Shown: positions 6,170 through 12,913, counted from the stretch's first letter. The stretch: 13,390 nucleotides of DNA from an uncultured Bacteroidales bacterium (GCA_937899245.1 CALDKB010000037.1:1-13390), one strand, 5' to 3'. Numbers and translations are program-made. Notes: generated by a model not told the origin, from the letters alone.

Positions 6170-6829
6170 TTATGCCTCCGTCATTCCAAGCGGGATGTTC
6201 CGCCATTCGTTATTACTATCCTTGACCTCCGCCGTGATGAACTGCTTGCTCATTGTCGGCTGGTACGACTCCTCGATAATCTTCACGCCGTCAATGAAGT
6301 CCTCGTTGTGCGAGTCCTCGGCGAGTTTGCGCAACTGCAACACCCTCGAAGCCTTGAGTGTTCCCTTCTTGTCGCGCGAAAGCAACCTCAGAACCGCCTC
6401 GACAAGGGCACGGCTGTCATCGTCCTTGGCAAGCGACTCTATAGCCTGCTTTACCTTGGCAATACCTTCCTCCACGGTGTCGCGGTAGTCGTCGGTGTGG
6501 CGGTAGCCCAGAGTTATGCGCATATTGCCTTCGCTGTTGGTGAAGGTATGACTGCGCTGTCCATCCTTGGTGCCGAAGATTTCTCCCTTCAGTTGCAATG
6601 CCGAACGGAACTGTCCCATCACGGCTGCCTTTACCTCAGATATGTTTGCGCTTACATCCTTCAGCATCGGAATTGACGCTGCTATGGTCTCATCTACCAG
6701 CTTTGCGTATGCTTCCCTGTCCGACTTGCGTTTTTCTTCGGCAGCCTTGCGTTTCTTCTCTTCCTGGAACGCCTGCCATTCCGCCATTTCTTCCTGGCTC
6801 ATCTCTACTTTTGTTGTGTTCTGGTCCAT
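6170..6829 (-). CDS. DUF3164 family protein
   Basis: A 219-aa protein of the DUF3164 family, found in Mu-like phages. Residues about 10-45 are a highly charged coiled-coil-like K/E/R stretch. The body contains L-K-G-E-I-F-G-T-K-D-G, S-N-S-E-G-N-M-R-I-T-L-G-Y and repeated leucine-rich helices near residues 120-180, typical of the family, with a C-terminal P-T-M-S-K-Q-F-I. The biochemical role of DUF3164 is not established; it is normally carried in the early region between the transposition and lysis/head genes, as here. The start has no evident Shine-Dalgarno sequence. Confidence 0.8.
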   Translation of the reverse strand: MDQNTTKVEMSQEEMAEWQAFQEEKKRKAAEEKRKSDREAYAKLVDETIAASIPMLKDVSANISEVKAAVMGQFRSALQLKGEIFGTKDGQRSHTFTNSEGNMRITLGYRHTDDYRDTVEEGIAKVKQAIESLAKDDDSRALVEAVLRLLSRDKKGTLKASRVLQLRKLAEDSHNEDFIDGVKIIEESYQPTMSKQFITAEVKDSNNEWRNIPLGMTEA

Positions 6830-6865
6830 TTTGTTTGCTGTTTAAATGTTATTAATCTGTTGTTT

Positions 6866-6912
6866 AATTATCAATTGTCAATTACCCATTGTCAATTATC
6901 CATTATCCATTC
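6866..6912. repeat. AT-rich 'CAATTGTCAATTA' intergenic repeat cluster
   Basis: Several imperfect copies of a roughly 10-11 base unit (CAATTGTCAATT, CCATTGTCAATT, CCATTATCCATT) lie in the gap before the DUF3164 gene. The stop codon of the 72-aa gene lies inside it. A second cluster of the same kind is at 8038-8108. Such clusters are widespread in Bacteroidales genomes. Confidence 0.6.
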
Positions 6913-7121
6913 ATTCCCCTCGTCCAGTTCCTTATCTTCTCGTTAAGGCTCACATATCTTATCGGGTCTTGTGCGGCCACGGGTTTTTCCCACACCTTCA
7001 ACTTTGCCATCAGTTCATTCCTGCGCCTTACCAGTTCACCAAACTTGTCCGCATCGCCGATAGCGTCCATTAGTTGGTCGTTTATCCTGTCTATTTCCCG
7101 TCTTGCCTCAGTTGTTGTCAT
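6903..7121 (-). CDS. Small helical protein, early operon
   Basis: A 72-aa protein from the ATG at 7121, M-T-T-T-E-A-R-R-E-I-D-R-I-N-D-Q-L-M. It is almost entirely charged and helical for the first 50 residues (likely coiled coil), then R-Y-V-S-L-N-E-K-I-R-N-W. The frame is open further upstream into the neighbouring membrane-protein gene, but the ATG at 7121 overlaps that gene's TGA as ATGA and gives the natural start. Its last codons lie in a repeat cluster. The family is not recognised. Confidence 0.65.
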   Translation of the reverse strand: MTTTEARREIDRINDQLMDAIGDADKFGELVRRRNELMAKLKVWEKPVAAQDPIRYVSLNEKIRNWTRGMNG

Positions 7122-7318
7122 TTGTCCTTCCTCCCAAGTATCAGTACCACCAGAAGCATCGGCAGCCACAGTATCACTCTCATCACGAATCCGACCACCG
7201 CAACCGCAACCGGTGTGCGCTTCGACCTGTTGATAAGGTCAAGAAGCAGCATCACCAGCGCGAAAATCGCTCCGAATATCGCGTATATCACTATTGCCGT
7301 TATAAAAAAAGCCTTCAT
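7118..7318 (-). CDS. Small two-helix membrane protein
   Basis: A 66-aa protein with two hydrophobic segments: about residues 4-27 (F-F-I-T-A-I-V-I-Y-A-I-F-G-A-I-F) and 37-61 (V-A-V-A-V-V-G-F-V and I-L-W-L-P-M-L-L-V-V-L-I-L), separated by the basic loop N-R-S-K-R-T. It ends with G-R-K-D-K. This is the form of a short inner-membrane protein; a lysis or superinfection-exclusion role is possible but not supported by a recognised motif. It starts 12 nt after the gp16-like stop and is coupled to the next gene by a 4-bp overlap. Confidence 0.65.
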   Translation of the reverse strand: MKAFFITAIVIYAIFGAIFALVMLLLDLINRSKRTPVAVAVVGFVMRVILWLPMLLVVLILGRKDK

Positions 7319-7330
7319 TCCTGTATATTT

Positions 7331-7810
7331 TTAGTTTAACATTCCATTTCCTTTTACCGCCGGCATCGACTTGGCTTCCGCCTCTATCGTCTCCGCTGTT
7401 TCGAGATCCTTTAGTCGCTTGGAGAACGCTCCGTACAGCGAGCGCAGACGATCTGCCGGTATCGCGTTGAAACTCTTCTTGCCCGATGCACGACAGGCAA
7501 CCGCCTTTATCATCTCGGCACTGTTGCTGTGTCCGGTCGCAGTGAGCCATCGGCCAATGGCACCCATCAGGCGTTTGCGCAGGGTGTCGAGTTCGCTTAC
7601 CTTGGACACCACGCCACGGCTGTCGCACAGTTTCGTGTCGAGTGCGCGTATAAGTTCGTCCATCTGCCCGGCATCCATTGCAAAGGTGCTTTCTACGCCG
7701 TAGTTGGCCAGCAGCATTGCACGACGATCATCGTCGGACATTCCAAGACGGGCGCAGAGTATGTGTATCCTCTGCCTGCGTTCCTTCATTGTTTCGTCAG
7801 TAGCTTTCAT
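7331..7810 (-). CDS. Mu gp16 / GemA-like (DUF1018) protein
   Basis: A 159-aa protein from the ATG at 7810. Residues 8-40 match the DUF1018 opening: K-E-R-R-Q-R-I-H-I-L-C-A-R-L-G-M-S-D-D-D-R-R-A-M-L, followed by a serine-containing segment and an M-D-E-L-I-R-A-L-D helix. The second half is basic and helical (L-R-K-R-L-M-G-A-I-G-R-W and D-R-L-R-S-L-Y-G-A-F-S-K-R). In Mu, gp16 and GemA are early regulators affecting host gene expression. The frame stays open upstream to 8068, but that part reads through tRNA-like RNA sequence and an AT repeat, so it is not accepted as coding. Confidence 0.6.
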   Translation of the reverse strand: MKATDETMKERRQRIHILCARLGMSDDDRRAMLLANYGVESTFAMDAGQMDELIRALDTKLCDSRGVVSKVSELDTLRKRLMGAIGRWLTATGHSNSAEMIKAVACRASGKKSFNAIPADRLRSLYGAFSKRLKDLETAETIEAEAKSMPAVKGNGMLN

Positions 7811-7826
7811 TCCGTTATAAGTTTTT

Positions 7827-7871
7827 GTGCGGCGGCGGGAATCGAACCCGCCCGATGTACCATAGCCGCTC
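7827..7871 (-). ncRNA. tRNA-like minihelix (acceptor plus T-arm only)
   Basis: On the minus strand GAGCGGC (7871-7865) pairs with GCCGCAC (7833-7827), with one A-A mismatch. A T-arm, GGCGGGTTCGATTCCCGCC (7852-7834), lies directly before the 3' strand. The T-loop TTCGATT is canonical and the two helices stack to 13 bp. Only 12 nt link the 5' strand to the T-arm, so there is no room for D and anticodon arms. No CCA is encoded. It ends 16 nt before the gp16-like ATG. Confidence 0.5.
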
Positions 7872-7899
7872 CCATCCAGGCTTTTGTTTTGAACGCGAG

Positions 7900-8012
7900 A
7901 GTGGCGGGCAGGAGTCGAACCTGCCTGTGTTCCTCGGTTATCAGCATCGTGACCGTCCACACGGACGGCTGTGTTACTTCTGTCTGGCACACCGTTACCA
8001 GCATACGCCACT
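7900..8012 (-). ncRNA. tRNA-like element with a 13-bp acceptor/T-arm stack and no recognisable anticodon arm
   Basis: On the minus strand AGTGGCG (8012-8006) pairs perfectly with CGCCACT (7906-7900), and the T-arm GGCAGGTTCGACTCCTGCC (7925-7907) stacks on it. The T-loop TTCGACT is canonical. A D-arm-like CTGG...CCAG with a GG-containing loop follows the 5' strand. The middle then holds a CCGTCC-GTGT-GGACGG hairpin, whose 4-nt loop is too short for an anticodon loop, and a duplicated ATGCTGRTAACSG motif (8004-7992 and 7947-7935). At 113 nt it is longer than ordinary tRNAs, even those with long variable arms. It may be a degenerate tRNA or a functional tRNA mimic. Confidence 0.5.
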
Positions 8013-8037
8013 TGGATGATATTTTCAATCGCCTTAT

Positions 8038-8108
8038 TCATTGCCCATTGTCCATTATTCATTGTCAATTGCCAATTGTCAATTGTCCATTATCCATTGT
8101 CAATTGTC
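8038..8108. repeat. AT-rich 'CAATTGTCCATTA' repeat cluster
   Basis: Around seven imperfect copies of a roughly 10-11 base unit (CCATTGTCC, ATTATTCATTGTCAATTG, CCAATTGTCAATTGTCC and similar). It is related to the cluster at 6866-6912. It encodes the last dozen residues of the upstream ATPase (M-D-N-G-Q-L-T-I-G-N), so the ATPase C-terminus has been replaced or extended by repeat sequence. Confidence 0.65.
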
Positions 8109-8712
8109 CCCACACTTTTTCTGCGCCTTCCTTCCATACCGTCCACGGCTCACCGCCACCATACCTGCTTACCGGGAACGCCCTGTAGCCCTCGACCTTG
8201 AAATACACATTGCAGTCGCGCCAGATACGCTTTGCCACCTGCCCGTCGGGTGTTCCGCCGTTGATGTGGCTGATATAGATGAACAGCTTGTGTGGAAACG
8301 CCTTCTTCAGGGCCTTGTACTCGGCAAACTTCAGATCGGCGAACTGCACCGAGTCGAGGAACACGAAGTCGGCACTGCGCTGGCGGTGCAGTCGTTTGAT
8401 AAGGTCGGTTACGGGTTCGCGGTCGAGCAACATGCACTTGCCGTTCACCTCGTCCATCGACACGCGCTCCATCGTTGACTGTATGGTGAGCGACAGACCT
8501 TCCTCCACGCTGTCGTAGAACACCCGTCCGAATCCGCACAGGTACTTGGCCAGCTGCATCGCGAAGGTGGTCTTGCCGTTCTTGGGCGCACCGAATATCA
8601 TCCATGTGCCGGTGAGTTCGGGCACTCCGACAACGCGCCGCCACTCATCGTTCATCGCGATGGTGCGGAACTTGGCGTTCAGTACATTCGTTATGCTCAG
8701 TCCCTGCTTCAT
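8065..8712 (-). CDS. P-loop ATPase (RecA-like / phage nucleotide-binding AAA_24 type)
   Basis: A 215-aa ATP-binding protein. Walker A is G-A-P-K-N-G-K-T (residues 41-48) and Walker B is D-F-V-F-L-D (about 115-120), with a T-G-T-W-M-I-F strand before the P-loop and a late Y-I-S-H-I-N-G strand resembling the sensor region of RecA-like folds. It is small enough to be a single ATPase domain. It follows the MuB-type gene by 3 nt, so it may act in transposition, replication or target choice; this is inference. The final residues are repeat-encoded and probably not ancestral. It is distinct from MuB in sequence and has no N-terminal HTH. Confidence 0.75.
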   Translation of the reverse strand: MKQGLSITNVLNAKFRTIAMNDEWRRVVGVPELTGTWMIFGAPKNGKTTFAMQLAKYLCGFGRVFYDSVEEGLSLTIQSTMERVSMDEVNGKCMLLDREPVTDLIKRLHRQRSADFVFLDSVQFADLKFAEYKALKKAFPHKLFIYISHINGGTPDGQVAKRIWRDCNVYFKVEGYRAFPVSRYGGGEPWTVWKEGAEKVWGQLTMDNGQLTIGN

Positions 8713-8715
8713 CGG

Positions 8716-9585
8716 TTATTCGTTGTTGGTGTTGGCGGACTTCGATTTCAGCACGGCGTGAACCTTGCGCTTTACACGGCGAAAATCACCGTCGCAGTCG
8801 TCCAGTATCATCTTCACGGTCTTGTTGTCGGTAACTCCGTTGGCTGCACAGATGTCAACAATGTCGGGAACGCTGGCATCCTTCAGCGTTATGAACCTGC
8901 GGCCAATGCGCGAGAATATCTCCTTGTAGCCCTTCTTGTTCAGGCGCAGACCACGGCGGATCTTCTTCTCCAAATGGTCGGTGGCCATCAGTATTATGCC
9001 GCAGTGGTCCTCGAGCGAGTTGTACAGCGTAATGAAGAAGTACATCACCTGGTCGCTCAACTTGTCGGCCTCGTCGATAATGATAAGGGGAAGTTCCGAG
9101 CGTTTCAGGTCCGAAATGATTGTCTGCATCATTTCGCCTACGGTGTCGCCCTGCGGGTTGCGTCCCATTGCCTTCAAAAGTTCCTGCATAAAGAGTTTGC
9201 GGTTCCAGAACTCCGAGCACGAAAGTACATACACATTCGTATTGTTTTTTGCATAACTGTCGGCACTTACTGTCTTTCCACAGCCCGCATCACCGCATAC
9301 GGCAAATACAAGGCTGTTTTCCTGTGCGTCTGCAAATATCGTCTGCAAGGCGCGGTAGTTGCGTGTTTCCACTATATTCCAAGATTTCTTTGCGTAGCCA
9401 ATCTGGGCTGCCACGCTTCGCCACATTACTTCGTTGATGAGTTCCCAGTCGCCGGCAAGCATCTTGCTGATCGTTGCGGAGCTTACTCCGTCGAGGCTGT
9501 TGGCCGCCTTGTTCTGGCTGCCCTTCTGTGCGCAGTATTCCCTGAGTGCCGCGCTAATGTTTGTCTTTTCAATCTCTGTAATCAT
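8716..9585 (-). CDS. MuB-type transposition target ATPase
   Basis: A 289-aa AAA+ ATPase that would deliver target DNA to the transposase and confer target immunity. The N-terminal 60 residues are helix-rich with an HTH-like segment (S-S-A-T-I-S-K-M-L-A-G-D). Walker A is G-D-A-G-C-G-K-T (98-105), Walker B is L-I-I-I-D-E-A-D (167-174) and a sensor-like I-I-L-M-A-T-D follows (about 197-203), then R-I-G-R-R (226-230). A basic C-terminal part (R-R-V-K-R-K) fits DNA binding. It lies directly downstream of the transposase gene, the same order as Mu A and B. Mu B is about 312 aa, so the size matches. Confidence 0.9.
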   Translation of the reverse strand: MITEIEKTNISAALREYCAQKGSQNKAANSLDGVSSATISKMLAGDWELINEVMWRSVAAQIGYAKKSWNIVETRNYRALQTIFADAQENSLVFAVCGDAGCGKTVSADSYAKNNTNVYVLSCSEFWNRKLFMQELLKAMGRNPQGDTVGEMMQTIISDLKRSELPLIIIDEADKLSDQVMYFFITLYNSLEDHCGIILMATDHLEKKIRRGLRLNKKGYKEIFSRIGRRFITLKDASVPDIVDICAANGVTDNKTVKMILDDCDGDFRRVKRKVHAVLKSKSANTNNE

Positions 9586-9605
9586 AATCCGTTATTTTTA
9601 GTTCG

Positions 9606-11636
9606 TTAATATTCCTTCATATAGTCAAATTCGGTCTCCATACTCTCTTCTTTAAGCACCTTGCCAATGCTTCCTGCAAGAACCTTCTGGCGCGGACGGT
9701 CTTCATTCTTCACATTGGAGAAGTTGCCTTTCAGTTTAGGCATTACAAGTCCGTGCTGTGCAGGGTGCATTCCCTCAATTTCAAGGATTTTCTCTATCTC
9801 TTCGCGCAGATCGAGACGCATCTGCTTGTTGGCGTGCTCAACGTGGCGGATGAATGCAGTGTCGAGTTCGTCCTGATCCTGCAGTGCGCGGTGTACCTCT
9901 ATGAACTTGGATGCAGCCGTCACTAGCACAAACTCTCCCTTGGTATTTTTCGTGTACAGTCCGCAGAAACTCATATCGTCGGGAATGTACTCCACATAGA
10001 ACTCGCGGTCGGTGTTGTTGCGTATGAACTCCATATCGGGCAACTGGTGCGCATCGAGCACCTCGAAGGCGTATTTCTGACCTTTAACCTGTATTTCAAT
10101 GCCGTTTGCACGGTACTTGGACGGCTTCTGCGTCATTACACCGAATATGCCCAGCAAGTCAAGACTGTTAAGTTTCTGCGCCTTCGGGTTCTCGCTTGTG
10201 CGGTACATCTCGATACGCGGACGGCCAGTTTTCGGATGCGGTGCGTTGTTCCACGCCTCACGGTACATCAGATATATTCGTTTTGCCTCGTCAAGTGTAG
10301 GTATGTTCGCCTTGTTAGCTAGTATGAACTCCATGTTGGGGTGGCTCTCCTGCTTCTTGGCGGTGACATTCTGCCCAGTGAAGTACCAGCCTTTGTGCAT
10401 GAATGACTGTTGGAAGCGTCCGAAGATGCTCTCTATCGTCTTCGATGGTCCATTGTACGGCGCAGTAGGAATTGCGTGCGGCGTTATTTTCTTCAAGAAG
10501 TTTATCGATTCCAGTTTCTTGTGTCCCCCTTGGTTGTCAAAGCGGATCTCGTAGGGTCTGCATCCAGATTCTTGTATTGCCATCCTGTATGCGTAGTATT
10601 GCGCCTCATAGTCCTCGTGATCACTGAAGCAGTAGCCGATGAATGCCTCGCTAGACACATCTATTACCTCATATACGCAGGTTGTCGATATTTCACCCTT
10701 GTCGTTCAGATAGTAGAAGTTTAGTTTCGTACCGTCTCCGTACCACAGCGCATCGCGTACCTCGGGCAGCAATGTGCGGTGCTGGCGTGCGTACTTCTCC
10801 TTGCTTTTCAGTTCGCCGTAGCGCATTCCGTACCACAGCGGCTTAATCTCGGGTCGGTTCAGGAAATTACGAATCGTGTCCACGGTCTTAATTGGCTCCC
10901 ATTTATCATCACTATCTTGGTGTAGAGGGACTATAGCATTGTACTCCTCGTACAGTTGCTCCATCGTAACCTTGTTTATTGGCGTTGCAAAACGAGCCAC
11001 AAGCCACTGGCCGGCCTTCTCGCTTATCTTGGCTGCTCCGCTGGTGCCGCCCGATACGGCGTTGCGCTTCACGAGGCATCCGTAGTCGCGACCACCGCCG
11101 TTGCCGTACTCCTCCATCTTCTCGCGAAGCCGGCGGGCATTGCGTGGAAGCGCGTTGCGGAACTCGGTCTGCTCCTCGGCAAAGCGCGAGAAACTCTCGT
11201 ACATCTTTGCCATATTGATTTTCTTGCCAATTTTCAGGTTGCTCTCTATCATCTGTCGGCGGGCGGCAATCAGCGTGTTGAGTACCGCCGCTCCGTTGGC
11301 GTATAGGTGCTGCGTGTCGTCGCTCAGGCGAAAACCGCGCTCGTCGGTGTACTGCGTGTAGTAGGCTATGGCATCGGTGTCGGCCACGACGGTGAAGATT
11401 GACGGGACCTTGCTCAGTCCGTCCTTTGGCAGCTTGCCCATTTCCAGTTCTATCTTGCGGCGGCGTTCCGGTCGGCGTATCGACAGCACATCTATCAGGG
11501 TGTTGCCTCCTGTGCTACGGCGGTAAATGTCAAGCATACCGCGCTTGCTGTCTTTCCAAAACTGATCCATCGTCAGCCCGCACCTCAGCCAGTCGTTAAC
11601 GCTCATCACCGTATGTCCGTCTATCACCTCGTACAT
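9606..11636 (-). CDS. Mu-type DDE transposase (MuA-like)
   Basis: A 676-aa transposase that cuts and joins phage ends and drives replicative transposition; Mu A is 663 aa. The N-terminus shows HTH-type DNA-binding regions (residues about 8-60, M-S-V-N-D-W-L-R-C-G-L). The catalytic rve domain has D301 in W-Y-G-D-G-T, D367 in I-R-F-D-N-Q-G and E402 in K-T-I-E-S-I-F, a D-(34)-E spacing typical of DDE enzymes. The C-terminal part is charged and helical, as expected of a domain contacting MuB. The ATG is preceded by AAGGAGA, a good ribosome site overlapping the stop of the upstream gene. The MuB-type gene follows after 20 nt. Confidence 0.95.
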   Translation of the reverse strand: MYEVIDGHTVMSVNDWLRCGLTMDQFWKDSKRGMLDIYRRSTGGNTLIDVLSIRRPERRRKIELEMGKLPKDGLSKVPSIFTVVADTDAIAYYTQYTDERGFRLSDDTQHLYANGAAVLNTLIAARRQMIESNLKIGKKINMAKMYESFSRFAEEQTEFRNALPRNARRLREKMEEYGNGGGRDYGCLVKRNAVSGGTSGAAKISEKAGQWLVARFATPINKVTMEQLYEEYNAIVPLHQDSDDKWEPIKTVDTIRNFLNRPEIKPLWYGMRYGELKSKEKYARQHRTLLPEVRDALWYGDGTKLNFYYLNDKGEISTTCVYEVIDVSSEAFIGYCFSDHEDYEAQYYAYRMAIQESGCRPYEIRFDNQGGHKKLESINFLKKITPHAIPTAPYNGPSKTIESIFGRFQQSFMHKGWYFTGQNVTAKKQESHPNMEFILANKANIPTLDEAKRIYLMYREAWNNAPHPKTGRPRIEMYRTSENPKAQKLNSLDLLGIFGVMTQKPSKYRANGIEIQVKGQKYAFEVLDAHQLPDMEFIRNNTDREFYVEYIPDDMSFCGLYTKNTKGEFVLVTAASKFIEVHRALQDQDELDTAFIRHVEHANKQMRLDLREEIEKILEIEGMHPAQHGLVMPKLKGNFSNVKNEDRPRQKVLAGSIGKVLKEESMETEFDYMKEY

Positions 11637-11648
11637 CGTAAAGTCTCC

Positions 11649-11831
11649 TTATTCCTCAGATTTTTTCAGTTGCTTGTATTCGTGTCCGTATCTCACGGCA
11701 AACAGGGCGCACACCGGTGCAAGGAATCCCTGCCACCAGTATCCGCATATAGCCGCTGCCGTACATACGATTGCGAGCATCGTCATAAGTATTGCCGTTG
11801 CCAGGCTGAAAATCTTGTCGAAAGTATTCAT
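11649..11831 (-). CDS. Small membrane protein, early operon
   Basis: A 60-aa protein with a hydrophobic stretch at about residues 8-30 (F-S-L-A-T-A-I-L-M-T-M-L-A-I-V-C-T-A-A-A-I) and a second, W-W-Q-G-F-L-A-P-V-C-A-L-F-A, at about 32-46, followed by a charged tail (Y-K-Q-L-K-K-S-E-E). This is a probable two-pass membrane protein. Its start is 2 nt after the preceding stop, and its stop overlaps the transposase ribosome site. The function is unknown. Confidence 0.65.
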   Translation of the reverse strand: MNTFDKIFSLATAILMTMLAIVCTAAAICGYWWQGFLAPVCALFAVRYGHEYKQLKKSEE

Positions 11832-11833
11832 AG

Positions 11834-12010
11834 TTAGTTGATTAATCTGTTACTATTCAATATATGACATATATCGGTCACAATCTTATTAATCTCAGCA
11901 ACAGAGCCGTGAGCCGACCAACTGTTATCATTAACACATATAGCAATGGTGTATGCGTCGTCGTGCCACATGTAGTCATCGTCGTAATGCAATCCAAGGC
12001 TCTTTAACAT
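11834..12010 (-). CDS. Small hypothetical protein, early operon
   Basis: A 58-aa protein, M-L-K-S-L-G-L-H-Y-D-D-D, not long enough to be conspicuous but with a clear AGGAGA ribosome site 8 nt upstream of its ATG and operon spacing on both sides. It is acidic and histidine/aspartate-rich at the start (D-D-D-Y-M-W-H-D-D), then I-A-I-C-V, and a helical C-terminal half. I do not recognise the family. Confidence 0.6.
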   Translation of the reverse strand: MLKSLGLHYDDDYMWHDDAYTIAICVNDNSWSAHGSVAEINKIVTDICHILNSNRLIN

Positions 12011-12032
12011 CTTAGTTCTCCTTTATATCCTT

Positions 12033-12203
12033 TTAGTTCTCGTATTCAATTCCACCCATCTTCTTGGCGCGTGTGCGTATCTTGCGGGCGCATTCGGTGT
12101 CGGTCTCGTAGTTCAGGGCTTGCCTTACTGTACGGTAGCAACAGTTGAAACTCTTCATCAGTTCCTTGCGTTTCCCGTGGTCTATCAAAATCGTTTTTGC
12201 CAT
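12033..12203 (-). CDS. Small HTH-like DNA-binding protein (Ner-like position)
   Basis: A 56-aa basic protein. Residues about 11-30, K-R-K-E-L-M-K-S-F-N-C-C-Y-R-T-V-R-Q-A-L, look like a helix-turn-helix (recognition helix Y-R-T-V-R-Q-A-L), followed by R-K-I-R-T-R-A-K-K-M-G-G. It is the first gene of the leftward early operon, directly across the operator from the repressor, which is where Mu places ner, a negative regulator of the early and repressor promoters. The role is inferred from position and HTH-like sequence; there is no strong family match. Confidence 0.6.
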   Translation of the reverse strand: MAKTILIDHGKRKELMKSFNCCYRTVRQALNYETDTECARKIRTRAKKMGGIEYEN

Positions 12204-12260
12204 ATCAGTTTCTTTTTATACTTTTATGCCGATGTTCAATTTGAATCTGCGTTGCAAAAT

Positions 12261-12278
12261 TGTCAAATATTTTTGACA
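12261..12278. promoter_or_regulatory. Likely repressor operator, perfect inverted repeat
   Basis: TGTCAAA-TATT-TTTGACA, a perfect 7-bp inverted repeat with a 4-bp centre, in the divergent region between the repressor (+) and early operon (-). A less perfect related sequence (GACAAAATATTTTTTAC) follows at 12280-12296. A dimeric HTH repressor binding here would control both directions. It overlaps the promoter motif listed next, so autoregulation is expected. Confidence 0.6.
12268..12275 (+). promoter_or_regulatory. Bacteroidota-type -7 promoter motif of the repressor
   Basis: TATTTTTG is an exact match to TAnnTTTG, and lies within the inverted repeat, about 35 nt before the repressor ATG at 12310. 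Possible upstream TTG/TTTG elements occur at 12252 and 12240, with spacings of 13 and 24 nt, neither ideal. No equally good minus-strand motif was seen for the early operon. Confidence 0.45.
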
Positions 12279-12309
12279 CGACAAAATATTTTTTACAAAA
12301 ATTTTTGAA

Positions 12310-12735
12310 ATGACTGATACTATTAAAGATAGACTATTAAAAATTGCTGAAATGAAGGGTATTTCGGTGCGAAAACTGGAATCTGACTTGTCCCTAAATC
12401 GCGGAAATATATCAAATATTCCTGACAACGGCAGTATTGGGTCTGATAAATTAGCAAAGATTCTTGACAGCGATCCAACTATTTCTCCTGATTGGTTAAT
12501 TAGTGGTCGCGGTGAAATGTTCCGCCCGCAGGTTCAGAATGTGAACGGCCATCACAACACGGCAACTATGAACGGGGACATACACCAGAGCACCGGCGAC
12601 AACGACACGCAGCGTCTGGACAGTCTGCTCGAAGCAAACCGGAAACTGATAGATCAGCACGCGGAACTGATCCGTCAGCAAGGCGAACTGATCGAGATAA
12701 TAAAGAGCATAACCAAAGATACATTGCAGAAGTAA
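12310..12735 (+). CDS. HTH phage repressor (c-like)
   Basis: A 141-aa transcriptional repressor. Residues 5-45 form an HTH of the type common in Bacteroidota temperate phages: I-K-D-R-L-L-K-I-A-E-M-K-G-I-S-V-R-K-L-E, with S-L-N-R-G-N-I-S-N-I as recognition helix, then I-S-P-D-W-L-I-S-G-R-G-E-M-F. A low-complexity N/G/H linker (about 76-97) leads to a C-terminal coiled coil (R-L-D-S-L-L-E-A-N-R-K-L-I-D-Q-H-A-E-L-I), probably for oligomerisation. There is no peptidase domain, so induction by RecA-stimulated cleavage is unlikely. It diverges from the early operon across the operator, matching Mu c versus ner/A. Of the recognisable genes only the tail-type gene shares its strand. Confidence 0.85.
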   Translation: MTDTIKDRLLKIAEMKGISVRKLESDLSLNRGNISNIPDNGSIGSDKLAKILDSDPTISPDWLISGRGEMFRPQVQNVNGHHNTATMNGDIHQSTGDNDTQRLDSLLEANRKLIDQHAELIRQQGELIEIIKSITKDTLQK

Positions 12736-12868
12736 CCCCTTATATATAGGTAGAAACGCCTTTAATCCGCAAAAATCCACACTAACATACAAATACCTAC
12801 AAATCAGCGTATTACAAGCAAAATAAAATGCTTTCTCGCGGTCAATATTTTTAATCGGGGGTGTAACT

Positions 12869-12889
12869 CGGTGCAAAAAGTGCCGTTTT
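12869..12889 (+). terminator. Weak terminator-like hairpin after the repressor
   Basis: CGGTGC-AAAAA-GTGCCG then TTTT. In RNA the 6-bp stem contains two G-U pairs. A second T-run (TTTTTTT) follows shortly after at about 12896. It would end the repressor transcript, but it is marginal. Confidence 0.35.
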
Positions 12890-12913
12890 CGTGCCTTTTT
12901 TTCGCTTTCGGGG

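Noticed and set aside
7827..8012. Ordinary tRNA genes
   Set aside because: The T-arm and acceptor fit, but one lacks space for D and anticodon arms and the other has no 5-bp stem with a 7-nt loop to hold an anticodon. Both are listed as tRNA-like instead.
7811..8068. N-terminal extension of the gp16-like gene to 8068
   Set aside because: The extra 86 residues are translated repeat and tRNA-like sequence; the ATG at 7810 gives the natural family N-terminus.
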